Assembly: GCF_029873635.1 (NCBI RefSeq)
Contig: NC_080422.1
Location: forward strand, 10,199,764 to 10,263,763
Origin: Malania oleifera
Taxonomy: Eukaryota > Streptophyta > Magnoliopsida > Santalales > Ximeniaceae
Length of the DNA: 64,000 nucleotides
Direction of reading: 5' to 3'
Shown here: piece after piece, positions 11,171-24,290 of the stretch
Position numbering within the stretch: position 1 is the first letter of the stretch
Layout of the letters: every line of letters begins with the position of its first letter
Made by a program: the position numbers and the translations under genes
The notes under the pieces: model-generated
What the model was told of the DNA's origin: nothing
Database searches by the model: none
The model's input: only the letters and a program-made list of their open reading frames with translations

Positions 11171-13300
11171 TTGGTCAGTGTCGCTCCCACACAAACGATC
11201 AGTAGAAAAAACAGATCAAAAGCTGTGGTCTGCTGAATCATTTTGTGTTGCGTTCCATTGTTTTTCTGACTTGGATGATGTTTCAAGACTTGCTTCTTTG
11301 ACACTTATGGAAGTACATGAACTTTAAGTGCTTTGCCAATCAGAATTACCTGATATGTTCATCATCAATGCAATCATGGGAAAAAGAACAAAAGAGATGC
11401 TGCTGTGGTCAGGGTTGATTTCCCAGGGTGGGTAATGTTTGCTTTTTTTTTTTTGGGGGGGGGAGGCGGCATTGGTGTGGGGTTGTAAAATTGAAAATCT
11501 TGCTTCGTTTTGTTGAATTCTGAATTGGTGTGGGTGTACAATTTTTTTACTAGCCATCTTCATTTTCTATTTGCTTGCATGAGAAGCACCATCCTCCTCC
11601 CCTCCCCACCCCAGAGAGGGTTTATGAAACATATTAATGCTGTGTTTGTTATAAAGAGAAAGGTAGAAGAGCATAGATGAATGGGAAGCAAGTGTGCTAA
11701 ATAAAAGGAAATAATATTAGATCAATGAGTTCATTTTTCATCGTGGAGCAAGAATTTGAGACCTTGGATTTAAATTTATGACTATGAACCAAAATGAACA
11801 TGATCTTGAATTTTGTATTGAGTTAATCTACTAATTTAAAATTGAGGCCCTAAACCCATGTTGCTAACAGTTTAGTGGATTGATATTGAGAAGGTGTTTT
11901 TTTTTGCGAAATTTTTATTCAGATTTACTAGAAGCACTGAATGAAAGGAAATAGTTTTTCCACTTCTCACTTTTTTATGTTTGATTTTTTTTTTTTTTCT
12001 CATTTTGCCCTTTCTTCTTTCAAATTGACTAGCCTCCAACCTCATAGTTGGGAGAATAAAATTTTTGCCTGAATTTTGGATATATGTGGATTTGCAAAGA
12101 ACATAATATGAAATTATATGGATATTTTTTTTTCTTCTAAATTTTCATGACTTAATTTTAAGCTTTGAAATTTCTACTTTAACAAAAAAGTATGGAACCT
12201 GATGTGTTGGGATGGATAAGTTTGAAGTCGTGGATATTGTTTAATTTGTGTAAAAAAAAAAAAAAAAGGTATCAGTGTATGGAGTTTTAAATGAACCACA
12301 TGTTTTTTTATCCTTAAATAAATTGTGGTAGTCTTATGAAAACAGATGTCTTAAATTATAAGAGATTACAATTGAGAGCTAATTGTTTTAGTTTATTTAG
12401 TTATAATAATATATTGTTAGTTTCATCAAAGCATATGAATGTTCAAATACAATTTTTTATTTTCACAATTTAATAAATATATTCATCTATGAATTTAATT
12501 ATAGGACAAAAACAAATAATCTTCTCGAGATTTGGTGGAAAGAGATGGGCATTTCTTGGGATTTAAAAATTTTAGGGAGCTCTCTTAATATTTGATAGAA
12601 AGAAACACACCATCCTTGCCGTTTTAAAATTTCATATACCTTGCCTAAGATTTGTCAAAAATACATACACTTTTCCTATATTTGGCAAAAAAGACGAGAC
12701 TAGGGAGTTCCTATGTAATCGGAAAAAAAAAAAAACCAGACTAGGGAGGGATATAAGTGTCCTAAAAATTAAAAAGTATTGGAGGTCATTATGATTTTTG
12801 AAATCTCAAGGATAACCAAATCTTTGGGGAGGTTCATGGAATTTTTTAGGCATGTTTTTTGTCCACCTCAAGAAAGATTAATGTCTTTTGAGTTTTTTTT
12901 TTTTAGAAATTATTATTTTAAAATTTTAAAAAATACAATTGTACGACATTTGGCCAAATATATGCAGAAATGTGGTAAATATAACCAACTTGGAAAAGTC
13001 AATGAAGTGGAAGAAACCGACTCATGAAAAGTCGGTTTATAAATATTTTGGTATATATTTATCCAATTGTCGTGCAATTGTGTTTTTTTTTTTTTTTAAT
13101 TTAAAATAACATTGCTGTGAAAAAAAAGCTTTAATGCCTTTTGCCCTTAATTATATAACTTATTAAAAGAAATTATAATTTTTATTTGTAACAATATATT
13201 TAGATTATCATTTAACTATGTTTTTATTATTAAAATAATATACGAATTGAGATAACAAAGTTACAAAAAGATATGAATTGTTAATAACTGTTCAAAGAGG
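11171..13300. other. PP1 3' UTR and AT-rich intergenic DNA
   Basis: The first few hundred bases are probably the PP1 3' UTR. Beyond about 11700 the sequence is AT-rich with several poly-T and poly-A tracts. Between about 12520 and 12860 there are degenerate repeated phrases such as 'gactagggag', suggesting an old unidentified repeat. No gene is supported. Confidence 0.5.
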
Positions 13301-13840
13301 TTGAATGTCTCATCAATGGAGGATTACTAGACATTGATGGTCAGGCTAAAGGCACCCAAGAGGGGTGAGTAGATTGAGTGATTGAAAAAACACTTGCCAA
13401 CTGATGATTAAAGATGAATAATAATCAAAATAAATGTGTGGAAATTAAGAAATTCATCAGAATAATCGAGCAAGCACACAAGCAATCATAAATACAAGAT
13501 TTATTATTGTTCGATCAATGTGACTCATATTCAATCTGCAACTAGAAATTTAATCTTCCATTATTTCAATAAATATTACAAACACTTGTGCTTAAAGTAC
13601 GCAAATATGCAACCTCGTCTAAATAACCTTTGAGTAGACGCTCAATTTGAGTTAAAAAATATATATACACTTTGGATATATAGAAACCTAATCAAGCTAA
13701 CAAACACCTAAGTAGCTTTAACAAGCCAAATTCCACTAAGATTAAATAGTCTATAAATCAATTAATCACTGCTTACTAAGAAATAGAACAAATAATAAGA
13801 TATAATAATCAAAATACTAAGTCTCAGGGCCCTTTACTTG

Positions 13841-14134
13841 AACAATCCAAAGTCAGTATAAGATCATCTTAGCTCTCTCTCCTTGACACCTAAGTTTTGA
13901 GGATGAGTTCTCTAACATGGTATCAGAGTAGGGCCTTGGGCTGCTTAGCTCCTTCGTGGGCTGGACTTTTCCTCACCTCAGGTTCTCGTCGCCTTATTTC
14001 TCCCATGGGCTCGAGGGGAAGTATTAATGTCCGTTCAGTCCCATATCGTCTCTGTGAGCAGTTCCAAAGCCAGTATAAGATCCTCTTAACTCTCTCTCCT
14101 TGACACTTATATTTTGAGGATGAGTTCTCTAACA
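13841..14134 (+). mobile_element. TRIM-like miniature LTR element, fossil, copy 1
   Basis: A short terminal repeat ending GAGTTCTCTAACA (to 13917) is followed at once by TGGTATCAGAGTAGGG, a typical initiator-tRNA-Met primer-binding site. About 100 bp later a purine stretch (CTCGAGGGGAAG) precedes a second copy of the repeat, which ends at 14134. There is no coding capacity. The left repeat looks incomplete, so the element is a remnant of a non-autonomous LTR retrotransposon. Confidence 0.65.
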
Positions 14135-14645
14135 AATTATGGCTAGGCAATATTAAAATAAAGATATAAAGAATGTCATTCCCCTTAAAAAAAATAATCA
14201 CCTTTTTTGAAATCTTTGTAAGTCAATCATATTCAAACTAATTTCCAAAAAGAAGAAATCTATCAAATATTTTCAAATCTTAGAAAATTGATCAATCAAG
14301 AATATTAGAAAGATATACGAAATATATATTCCAAGATATAATCAAGTCAACTTAAATTCAAATTTAGCATAAAATCATTTAAAAAGATACCATACATTAA
14401 ATGTTAGATTCGAATTAATGTAAGATCACACAATAAATGTTGATGTGAGACTCAAATGTATGGGCCCAAATAGTCAACTACAACTTGAGAGAGAGTGTGA
14501 GAGAGATCAAATGAAATTTAAATTCATCTTGAAAAAACATTCATTAAGTAAATAATTTTTAGAAGTCAACTTGATTTGGAATAAGTTTCAAAGAATATAA
14601 TAAGATATAATAATCAAAATACTAAGTTTCAGGGCCCTTTACTTG

Positions 14646-14939
14646 AACAATCCAAAGTCAGTATAAGATCATCTTAGCTCTCTCTCCTTGACACCTAAGT
14701 TTTGAGGATGAGTTCTCTAACATGGTATCAGAGTAGGGCCTTGGGCTGCTTAGCTCCTTCGTGGGCTGGACTTTTCCTCACCTTAGGTTCTCGTCGCCTT
14801 ATTTCTCCCATGGGCTCGAGGGGAAGTATTAATGTCCGTTCAGTCCCACATCGTCTCTGTGAGCAATTCCAAAACCAGTATAAGATCCTCTTAACTCTCT
14901 CTCCTTGACACTTATATTTTGAGGATGTGTTCTCTAACA
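14646..14939 (+). mobile_element. TRIM-like miniature LTR element, fossil, copy 2
   Basis: This is the same element as at 13841-14134, carried along in the second unit of the 805-bp tandem duplication. It was duplicated with its surroundings and is not a separate insertion, because the flanking sequence is duplicated as well. Confidence 0.65.
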
Positions 14940-15770
14940 AATTATGGCTAGGCAATATTAAAATAAAGATATAAAGAATGTCATTCCCCTTAAAAAAAAT
15001 AATCACCTTTTTTGAAATCTTTGTAAGTCAATCATATTCAAACTAATTTCCAAAAAGAAGAAATCTATCAAATATTTTCAAATCTTAGAAAATTGATCAA
15101 TCAAGAATATTAGAAAGATATACGAAATATATATTCCAAGATATAATCAAGTCAACTTAAATTCAAATTTAGCATAAAATCATTTAAAAAGATACCATAC
15201 ATTAAATGTTAGATTCGAATTAATGTAAGATCACACAATAAATGTTGATGTGAGACTCATTGTATGGGCCCAAATAGTCAACTACAACTTGAGAGAGAGT
15301 GTGAGAGAGATCAAATGAAATTTAAATTCATCTTGAAAAAACATTCATTAAGTAAATAATTTTTAGAAGTCAACTTGATTTGGAATAAGTTTCAAAGAAT
15401 ATAATTGAATTTGAAATTCAATTTGGCTTTAGGAAATTCAAAAATCATATTAAAAAACTTTCCAACGAAGTGAAATAAAGTTCCAAACAAGTTCTCAAAA
15501 ATTATTCACAATTTGATTGAATAAAAATACAAGAAATATAAATTTTAACTAAAATATGAAATCTTGATTTAGACAAGTCAAATATTTTAGAGTTTTCTTG
15601 AAAGTTTAAAATTCAACTCATTCAATGAAGTACAGGTTCAATGTGGAAGAAAATAAAATAGATAATGTGTAGTAAATATAAAGTCTAGGTCAACCACACA
15701 ATGAATGCAACATTAATACACATGTTTTTATGGTCTGTTTCTTTATCGTGTAGAAGTAAAAATAGGAAAC

Positions 15771-15980
15771 TCGGGTTCGTTTAAGTGGTAGTGCGGGCTG
15801 TGAGAGTACCTTTCACGAGATCAGGTGTTCAAACCCTTCCGAGTTCGTTTCCGCCCCTAAATTCTTGAAATTTACCTCCCTTTGAAATTGTAGGGTCAGC
15901 TTCAAGGGGCGCAGGATTAGTCACGTGGATCGTAAAACGGACACGTGGAAACCCGGTATGTAATCCAAAAAAAAAAAAAA
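15771..15980 (+). mobile_element. tRNA-derived SINE
   Basis: The head resembles a tRNA gene. A box-A-like TTTAAGTGGTAGTGC (about 15780-15794) and a box-B-like AGGTGTTCAAACCC (about 15823-15836) lie about 45 bp apart, as in an internal Pol III promoter. A body of about 130 bp follows and the unit ends in a run of 14 A. Flanking duplication is at best the short GAAAC on both sides. Non-coding; would depend on LINE machinery. Confidence 0.75.
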
Positions 15981-16881
15981 GAAACAAAAAATAACAACAA
16001 TACACAACATGTCCTAACTTTATAAACACTGAAAGAAAAAACTCTTAATCAAACATATTATGCTAGTTTTTACTTTTAAGATGAAGAAGTTGAGGAAAAA
16101 TTGGAAAGTCAAACTTAATAATTTCAAGAAATCTTTCCTTTAAATAATTATTGCGTGTAGACAACTTCACATGATTTGTCATAAAAGTTTACCTACAACG
16201 ACTTATTAGAATGAAAAAATAATTCTTTGTCCCTCCTCAAATGTTTATTATCACTAACTAATCCTATTCTAGTGTTACATTCGCTAATTCAATAGGTGAC
16301 GTGGCACAATGTGAATCCTTATGTGGGATAAAGTGGATTTGTCTCTAAAATATTATTAGAAAAATATCTAGAATGTGTGGTTATCATGTATAATTATTAT
16401 CGTCTTTAAAGTCTGCTTAAAGAAACTTTTGAAAAGCGTAATATTAAACATTGAAGCATTTTAGATGGTTACTGTGGCTTGTAGGATTAACTTAATCTCA
16501 ACCATTTGTTAAGGATGTGAGGTAGTATAAAAGAAATTACAATCTCATCTGTATTCATCTAAACAAAGTGAGTTGTTTAATTTTTTTTTAATCACATTAT
16601 TCTCCTATCTTTTTTTTTTTCTCCTTATTTTGTGAGATTTATTTGAAAAAGTTAAGTCTGAAATAAGTTCAAGAGTGTGTAAGTGATGCATGAAAATTAA
16701 TAGAAATTTTCCAACTCATAGCACTACAACATAAGAAATATTTATAAAGAATAATTTTTAAATGTAAAAAAAAATATTATATTAATTATTAAATTCAATA
16801 AAGTAATTTTTAATTGTACTCTTAGATCCCTTGCTTCTCACTTTTTGTAATATCAAATACTATGATATAACATGTTTCAAT
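15981..16881. other. AT-rich intergenic DNA
   Basis: No open frame, repeat boundary or RNA gene is recognisable here. The sequence is AT-rich with short T and A runs. Confidence 0.4.
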
Positions 16882-16890
16882 AAATCCAAT

Positions 16891-17393
16891 TAGGGGTGAG
16901 TATAATTCAGTTAAAACCGAACTAATCGAGTAAATTTGGTTAGTTTGTTTCGGTTAAAAATTGATTCGGTTCAATTCGATTTTCATTTTCACTGAATTTC
17001 AGTTTTTGATTTTCGGTTAATTCAGTTAACTAAATTAACCGAATAGTATAAATTAATAATAAATAATTACATATATATTATATATTAAAATATTTTATAT
17101 ATTATATATATACTAAAATTTTATTTATTTTTTATATATTATATATTAAAATTAAATATATAATTTATATTTTATATATATTAAAAATCTATATTTGATA
17201 TATATATATATATATATAATATTAAATCGGTTAAAATCGGTTAACCTATTTAACCGAAATTCGGTTTGATCAATTTTGAATTCGATTAAATATGAAATTT
17301 TGGTTAGTTCAGTTAATGAGATTTTTTAAATGAAAATTTTTAGTTAACTCGATTAATTATTCGAATTCACCGAACCAACCGAATGCTCACCCT
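16891..17393. mobile_element. Mutator-like (MULE) MITE with 9-bp target-site duplication
   Basis: Left end AGGGGTGAGTATAATTCAG and right end GAATGCTCACCCT are inverted versions of the common plant terminus AGGGTGAGCATTCGGTT. The interior is a non-coding, partly palindromic series of CGGTTAA/TTAACCG phrases around an AT-rich core. The element is bracketed by identical 9-mers, AAATCCAAT, at 16882-16890 and 17394-17402. A 9-bp duplication is the Mutator superfamily signature. Confidence 0.82.
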
Positions 17394-18640
17394 AAATCCA
17401 ATAAAGTACTTTTAAATGTTGACCTATGAATCCTATCTCATTTTGATAATGACAAATCACTTTGTATCCTACCTATGCACTAAACATTTGAATAGGATTA
17501 ACTCTTAGCACGCATGGATGGTAATGACACAATGGAAGCCATAAGAAACTCAAAACTCTCATCACATGATGGCATTTGAAGAGCAAAATGAATGAAGACC
17601 AAATTTGTCAAATGTAATTGCATTAAATTTTTGAGTCAGTAATAATTATGTGGTCTATAGTAATGCATTGCATGCATGATAGGGTTGAATGCTCAATGAC
17701 CATAAATTGACCATTAGGTTCGAAAACCCTTGAAATTGAAATGTCATAATTGATTCACATAAGGTTGAAAAAGTTTAAGGACAAAACAAGAGAGAATCTT
17801 TAATTTTAAAGAGCCCTGGTCAACCGACCCATGCATGTTCAAAATGCCTCAGCCAACCAGCTTTATTATCTAGCATTTTTTCAAAAGGCTCTCGACCGGC
17901 CAACTAAAAATAAACATATCTTCCTCAGTCGCTCGACCGTTGCATAGAACCCCTTTAGCATACTCGGTCGACCGGTCTTAATGACCTAAACATGCCCCGG
18001 CTGACCGAAGCTATGTAAGTTAGGATTTCTCCTGTGGCTCAGCCGACCGGATCTGTCCTCAACTTACCGAACCTTGAAGTATTTTGAAAAAAAATTGAGT
18101 GGCCAATCAACTGACCTTGTGCTTGGTCAACCGACCCTCTCGAGTCTACTTTGAATTTCAATAGTTCAGCCGACCGGCGAAGCCATGGGTCGACCAAACC
18201 TCTCGGGTTCCCGAATTTTAACTGCACTAATTAGGGTTAAATTTTTAATTAAACAATTTATAAAATTCCCTATGTATCCCCAATGGTCAAAAATCTTTGG
18301 AAGTCTGTGAATAACCCATTTGTAAACATAATTAGGAACTTGATTAGCGAAAATTCTCTTTGAAATTTGTTGTGCTTTCATTGCTTACATTTTTCATCTT
18401 CAAGCATATTTTACACTCTCTCCTTTATTCACTCTTGCTAAAATCATTCCTAGAGGAGAGCATTAATTTCATCCTCTTCATTTGCAAACTCATTATAAAG
18501 TGAAAAGTGATTGATATTCATTCTTGTGGGCTTATTTATTACATTCCTCTAAAGCATACACTCTCTCATTCATTTGATTTTAAATACCTTTTTGAGAGTG
18601 TGCTTTGAGTATTTTCCATTTTATTTCATTGGTAAATATT

Positions 18641-20659
18641 TGTTGGAATTGGTGTGATCCCAATAGGGGGGTGAATTGGATTTTTAAAAATATTTTAGTT
18701 AAATTAAACATTTACGCCGATTCACCACATATCATATCTCATTCAATATAATAACGTGTACGAGAAATGATTAAGTTATATGTGTGAATATACACATGTA
18801 GCATATCTCATTTAAATAAAAGTGTGCATGCAAATAATTATAACCATAAATGAACAATCATACACATGCTGAATTTAAATGACATAAATTAAATGAAATA
18901 AGGAGATAGCAACACACGATATTTGTTATCAAGGTTCGCCCAAACCAGCATACGTCCCTGCCTTAGGCATACCTCTTAAGGATTCCACTAAACTTGCTCA
19001 CTTAAATGGACGAAACAGAAGCTGTTACAACCTCTCCTTATGGGGCGAGGTAAACCTCAGCTCAATCATAAGATTAAACCCAACTTATCTCACTTACGGG
19101 GCTGAGATTCCCCAGTTTAATTTCTGGGCTAAACCCAACTGATCTCACTTACGGGGCTGAGACTCTCCAGTTCAATTAATGGGATGAATCCAAACGATAC
19201 AATAAACCATTTTTGTATATATAAAAATGCTTCTAAAAACGAGCAGAGATGTACAACATTAAAAGGTCAAATACATGCACTGAATATGATATGAGTTAAG
19301 CTCAGTAGAATAAAGGGTGCTTATCTAAATAATTAATGCACAAATAAAACATATGAAAATATCAAAATGATTATTATGTTCTCCAATAAAGATTTTTGCT
19401 AATAAAATGTTTGGAAAATTTGAAGTTTAAACTCAAGAAAAATATTTGTGCAATAAAAGATTTATTCCAAAAATGTTAATCAAGAAAATTAACCGGAAGA
19501 AATCTCAAGGCTACTCTCAAAAATGATTTTAATAAATGAAGATGCAAATGAGAGTAAATGTAAATGAATATAAAATAAATGCCCAAAATAAATATGTTCT
19601 CCTTCAGAATAAATTTTGAAATAAATAAACAGAAAGAGAGCAGAAGATATTTGATAAAAAAAAAAAATATGCTCCAAAGAAATGATTTTATCAATTAAAA
19701 TTGGTGTGGAGAAACCTTAATTAACAAAGGGTTTAGAAATAATTTAGAGTTAATGAAAGTTGCCAATCTGGAGTTATGAGAAGGTATTTATAGATTTTAC
19801 GAAAATTATGACCATTGGGGATACTCTCGGTATTTTGGAAAATTTTAATTTAAAATTAATGACGTTTTAGTGCTTTAAAAAGTTCTAACCGGAGAGGTTT
19901 CGGTTAACTATATTTTAATTTCGGTTGACCCAATTGCCAAGTTTGATCGACCGAGACACTTTTGAACTAAAGGTTCGGTCAATTGACCCAGGGCGATTTT
20001 CGAGCCTTTCGAGGTTCGATAAACTATATTTGAACTTCAGTCTGCTATTCATATGGTTCGGTCGACTTAATGAAAAATGAACTAGAAGTTCGGTTGACTG
20101 AGTTATTGAGGGGCAGACACGTGTGAGTTCAGTCGACCGAGTGAAGTCAAAAAGTTGACTTCCACCTAGTTCAGTCGACTGAGGCAATTTACACTGCCAA
20201 ATTTATAAAGACCTAAGTTAAGTATCTATAAATGTGAGTTATTAGCCTAATTGCTTGAGGGATTCCTATAGTCATTCTATGGCCTTTTTTGAGAGTCAAT
20301 CCCAAAAATTCGACGTCGTCGACTGAACCCTAAGGTCACTCTATGGTACTGTGGCTCCCTATGACCAATCTATAGTCTTGTTTAAGCAAATAATTATATC
20401 ATGCAGATGTATGCATTATTACAAACCAAATAATAAAAATAAATGCAATTATAATAAGAAATAAATATTTTATTCGTCTTTTTACTCTTCTGACTTCATG
20501 GAATGTGCTTGATCGTATAGGCCTTAAGTCCTGCAAGCTTCCATCGCCATTACCTTATTTATGTGATAAATTAATGGATATGTTCACATACTAAATACAC
20601 ACATAAGAAACATGTGTTTTGTCAGCATCAAAACACGGATCGGATTCAAAAAGTCAACA
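18641..20659 (-). repeat. Left (inverted) LTR of the composite
   Basis: About 2.02 kb, bounded by TGTTGGAATTGG and AAAAAGTCAACA. Its reverse complement aligns along its length with the LTR at 32735-34822. It contains the 'tatcgtg..gcgaggtaaacctc' stretch and a cluster of GTCGAC-centred palindromes (about 19880-20340). Neither a tRNA primer site nor a polypurine tract adjoins its inner end, so it does not sit as a normal 5' or 3' LTR. Confidence 0.8.
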
Positions 20660-22411
20660 ATGTGACTAGAAATTTTGCATGACTCAGGGGGGAGCATTCA
20701 TTCTGCACACACTCATTGAGCATTTTGAGTTGTGTCACTCTTTTTAATCCCCTATTGCATCACTTTTGAGCATAGCCTTGATTGGCTATCGTGTATTAAA
20801 ATGAAATGCAATAGTCATGTTAGTATGTGTTAAATGCCTATATTTGATGCATGCAAAAAATCCTTTGAAAGGATGAATTTTTTATGAATGTTCTTAAATG
20901 ACTATTATCCTTGAACTTAATGCAAGTATGTATGCATGCAAATATATAAGGGGAGTTTAAACCCCACTATTAGGAAAAATGAATAAGATCTTAACGTATA
21001 AAATCTCCTACATGCTAAGTAATATTAAAAAGGATGAACATGTGATGGATGTGCTTGAATGAAATTCATCATTGAACGTTAATGCACTTATGTGTGCTTG
21101 AGACTATACCGGGGAGTTTAAGCCCCATCATTGAGAAAAGGATTAAAGTCACCTGTCCCGTGGACTCAGATTTTTATTAATTCTACTTTTTGAATCCGAA
21201 GTTTCTCTAGGCACCTCGAACATCATATCCTTCATCTATTGAATCAATTTTTGATATGGATTGTTCTTGGGGCATATGAACACCATGTGTAACGACCTCA
21301 AAATTCTTATCATTTTTTTTTTTATATATACAATAAACATTCCTACGCAGCGAAAACACAAATCATAAAACCATTTATACATAAACTGTACAATACCAGA
21401 TTCTAGAATATACAGACCATACAAAAATGCCACTCCAGTATCATCTATCCCAAAAACATACACAACTCTGCCAAAAACTCACCCTATAACCAGGGTGAAC
21501 TGAGCTACACTCTACTCGCGAGCCTGATTTGCTTGCCTCACTGGCTCACCTGAAAAATGTTAGAGTAATGGGGTGAGTCAACGCTCAGTAAGTGGAAATA
21601 TGCTATCACTAGTGTGTGGCAACTAAGTTAAAGGTACTTTAAAATATAGCAACTAAATTGTAATGCAACAATCTGTAAAACATATCTTTCAAACATATTT
21701 ATCTTTCTCAATTTAAAATACACTGTATCGTCTGTATTTTCTACTTTTCATACTGATAATATATCATACTATTCTCATCATATACTGTAAAACTGTAAAT
21801 ATATATATATATATATATATAACTATGCTTTTATCCCTGGGACTCTGTACATCATGATTTGACCCCTCATGATAGGGTTGTGCGGCTCGTAGGCGGGACT
21901 CCATCTGGTCGGCCCTCTAGATAAGTCATCATACTCTACACTACCTCAGCCCGGCCAAATTGCATCCTCTCCTAAACTCGGGACTGGCTACTACCTCGTC
22001 AAACCGGCCCCCTCAACCCAGTGTACTGGGGAGCTGCATACTCTCCGAGCACAGTTGACGGTACCCACATACTATCTGAGATATGTGGTTACACTCTATC
22101 TGTATCTAGCAACGGTACCGTGCTCTGTAATTTGTATTTGTCTATGTACCTTTCCTCAGGGTTCTGTTACTATATATACATATACATATATACTCTTTTA
22201 CTGTTTCATCATGTTTCCAAAATTACCATAACGCTGTCTTTATATACTATATATATATACTGTAAAACTGTATACTGCATCTGTAGCATCTTGATGCTAC
22301 CTCTGTATTTCTGTCTGTATATTACAGTAATAGGAAACATGGCATAACAAATTCTGTATAAAGCTATGGTATAAATACTGATCTGAATAATACTGTATAC
22401 ATGTATTTATA

Positions 22412-22420
<9 letters not shown>

Positions 22421-22460
<40 letters not shown>
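22421..22460. repeat. (TA)n microsatellite
   Basis: About 20 TA units inside solo LTR A. A shorter (AT)n run lies at about 21799-21821 of the same LTR. The Tyr/Ile-rich open frames over these runs are artefacts. Confidence 0.9.
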
Positions 22461-22462
<2 letters not shown>

Positions 22463-23163
22463 GTTTCCTGAACTATTCTTATAAAAACTGTATATGCATG
22501 TACATTTCTCTGCGAATATAAATCTATCTCTATATAATCTCATATGCTGGAAAATCATATCAAATGTATATACTATCTATATCTTTGTATTTAGTATATA
22601 TGATATTTCATAACAACTGTATAAATTCATTCTTCACATGAAAGTCTACTTAGGCCACACAAACATTTATGCTCATTTTCTATAAAAACTGTACAATAGA
22701 CTGACATAAAAATATGCTTATAAAACCTCTATTAACTCTATTAAAACTCCTAATATAGCATATTTCCCTTACCTCAACCTTGAAAAGCCCCTATAAAAAT
22801 CTGGCTCTATACCCGCAGGATTCTTAGATCAACCTCCTGAAAACACAATATCTTAGAACAAAATATTATTTTTTTTTTCACCTACGTCATTTTTTATAAC
22901 TACCATAAAGCCAAAAACTTAATAAAAGACCTTACCCAGAATTTGGAATGAAATCCAACTTCGTTTTCTCGACGATCCGCTCTGGCAAACTTGTAGGGAA
23001 TTCCACCAGGAGCATCGTGGTAGCCTCAGATCGTCGATCCGGTGACCGGCGGGGCCAAAAACGAAGAGAGAAGGGAGAGAAAGTCGTAGGGAGAGAGAAA
23101 GAGAGAGACTTCTTAAAATGAATTTATTCCCGGATTCGCATATATATAAACAGAGGATTTCAT

Positions 23164-23301
23164 TGACGAGACCCTGTATTCGTCGACGAAATTTAGGCTG
23201 CCTCAGAACCCTCTTGGTATTTTCTCGTCGACGAAGCCCTATGTTCGTCGACGAAATTTTGAAGACCTTCGTCGACGAGATCCTGTGTTCGTCGACGAAG
23301 T
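23164..23301. repeat. Array of TTCGTCGACGAA palindromes
   Basis: Five complete TCGTCGACGA palindromes plus one partial copy occur in about 140 bp, arranged in roughly 35-bp pairs with spacers such as 'CCCTGTATT'. They lie in solo LTR A, near its 5' (U3) end if the LTR is read on the minus strand. Confidence 0.85.
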
Positions 23302-23857
23302 CTACGGCCTCCTTCTGTTTTTATATCTATTTTCCTCTCTCTTTAATATTTGAATATCAATATTTTATGGGTCGTTATACCATGCATGACTTAGTATTTG
23401 ATTTTTAACGCATGTGTGGTTAGGAGTAGTTTTACTATGAAATAAAAAGTACCTAACATATATCCAATAAAATCTGTTTAGGAATGAAAAATAATACTTA
23501 TACTAGTTAAAACTCTTAATGAAATTTTCACAATCATTACTAGTATAAGCAGTTAAGTGAATTTAAGCATGTATTCAAACTGATAGGGGGAGCATCTAAA
23601 ACTAAAATTCTATCTTGTTATGTTCACCAAAATCTTTGGCTTAGATCTATGTTAACTCATTGTGGCATATGCTTTATTGTAATGTTTTATCGAATATCAT
23701 AAATGATAATATTTTGTTTGCCATGGTATCTTAGGCTCTAGCATGTGATCCTCTTTTTAAATTTCCTGATATTTTTAGGATTTATGTGGTTTGTTTTTTT
23801 GGTTATACCTTGGAATGTTTTTAAATGCTAAATCGGAAAAACATTGCTTGTTTGAAC

Positions 23858-24219
23858 TGTTAGGACCCTGTGAGCAACCAAAAAAATTTGGAACACCAGA
23901 AATTTACGTGATTTGGTTAAGATTGACCTATGTCCATGGAGCACACCACAATTCACTAAAAATCGCCGGAAAGAAACACAACTCTCTCCTCAAACTCTCT
24001 TCTTTTTATTCTTTCTTCTCTGTTTCTTCTCTGTGCATCTTACAACTCTCTACAGCTCCTCTATTTATAGGGCTGATAATTAATTACAACTTATTATAAT
24101 AAATCAAAAATGGGAGGTTACATTCATCAAGATAAATGGAGATAAATGGCACAGCTTGCACAACTTGCAAACCGCAGCTCCGACTCAACGTTTCACGCGT
24201 CTCTAGCTCCAGCATAACA
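23858..24219 (-). repeat. 3' LTR of Copia-1
   Basis: It matches the LTR at 31536-31898 through 'ggaccctgtgagcaacc', 'tttacgtg' and the 'tctatttatagggctgat' TATA-like segment. The two LTRs differ at a visible but modest number of sites. The insertion is therefore younger than the LTRs that surround it. Confidence 0.9.
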
Positions 24220-24290
24220 ATCTCCCACTTGGAGACGAAGACGCCTCCTCAACCAGTATTATGAATAAATGGTGTGCTCAAAATATGTCT

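Larger units (their letters stand above)
13797..15405. repeat. Tandem duplication, two units of about 805 bp
   Basis: Sequence from about 13797 to 14601 is repeated almost base for base from about 14602 to 15405, at a constant offset of 805. I noticed only a few substitutions and a small length difference over the unit. The copies are therefore much younger than the surrounding decayed DNA. Each copy contains one TRIM-like remnant. Confidence 0.9.
13300..15740. other. Old repeat-derived region around the tandem duplication
   Basis: The 'acccaagaggggtgagtaga' phrase near 13350 resembles the start of a reverse-oriented long plant LTR ('cccaagaggggggtgaattgg'), which suggests degraded LTR sequence. 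It is too decayed to bound. The tandem duplication and TRIM remnants are listed separately. From 15406 to 15740 I see nothing specific. Confidence 0.35.
21298..23379 (-). mobile_element. Solo LTR A, fossil, TSD CCATG
   Basis: A 2.08-kb block starts TGTAACGACCTC and ends GGTCGTTATA, flanked on both sides by CCATG (21293-21297 and 23380-23384). The TGTRACGNCC terminus and the 'ggtgagtca..ctcagtaag' segment near 21573 are shared with the blocks at 28676-31343 and 35428-38168, and suggest a Gypsy-type LTR. The minus orientation is inferred from these shared segments. No internal region adjoins it. It contains (AT)n runs and a GTCGAC palindrome array. Confidence 0.7.

Noticed and set aside
23164-23301. 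CRISPR-like array of TTCGTCGACGAA
   Set aside because: Spacers are short and similar to each other, units are palindromic, the block is inside an LTR and the genome is a plant.
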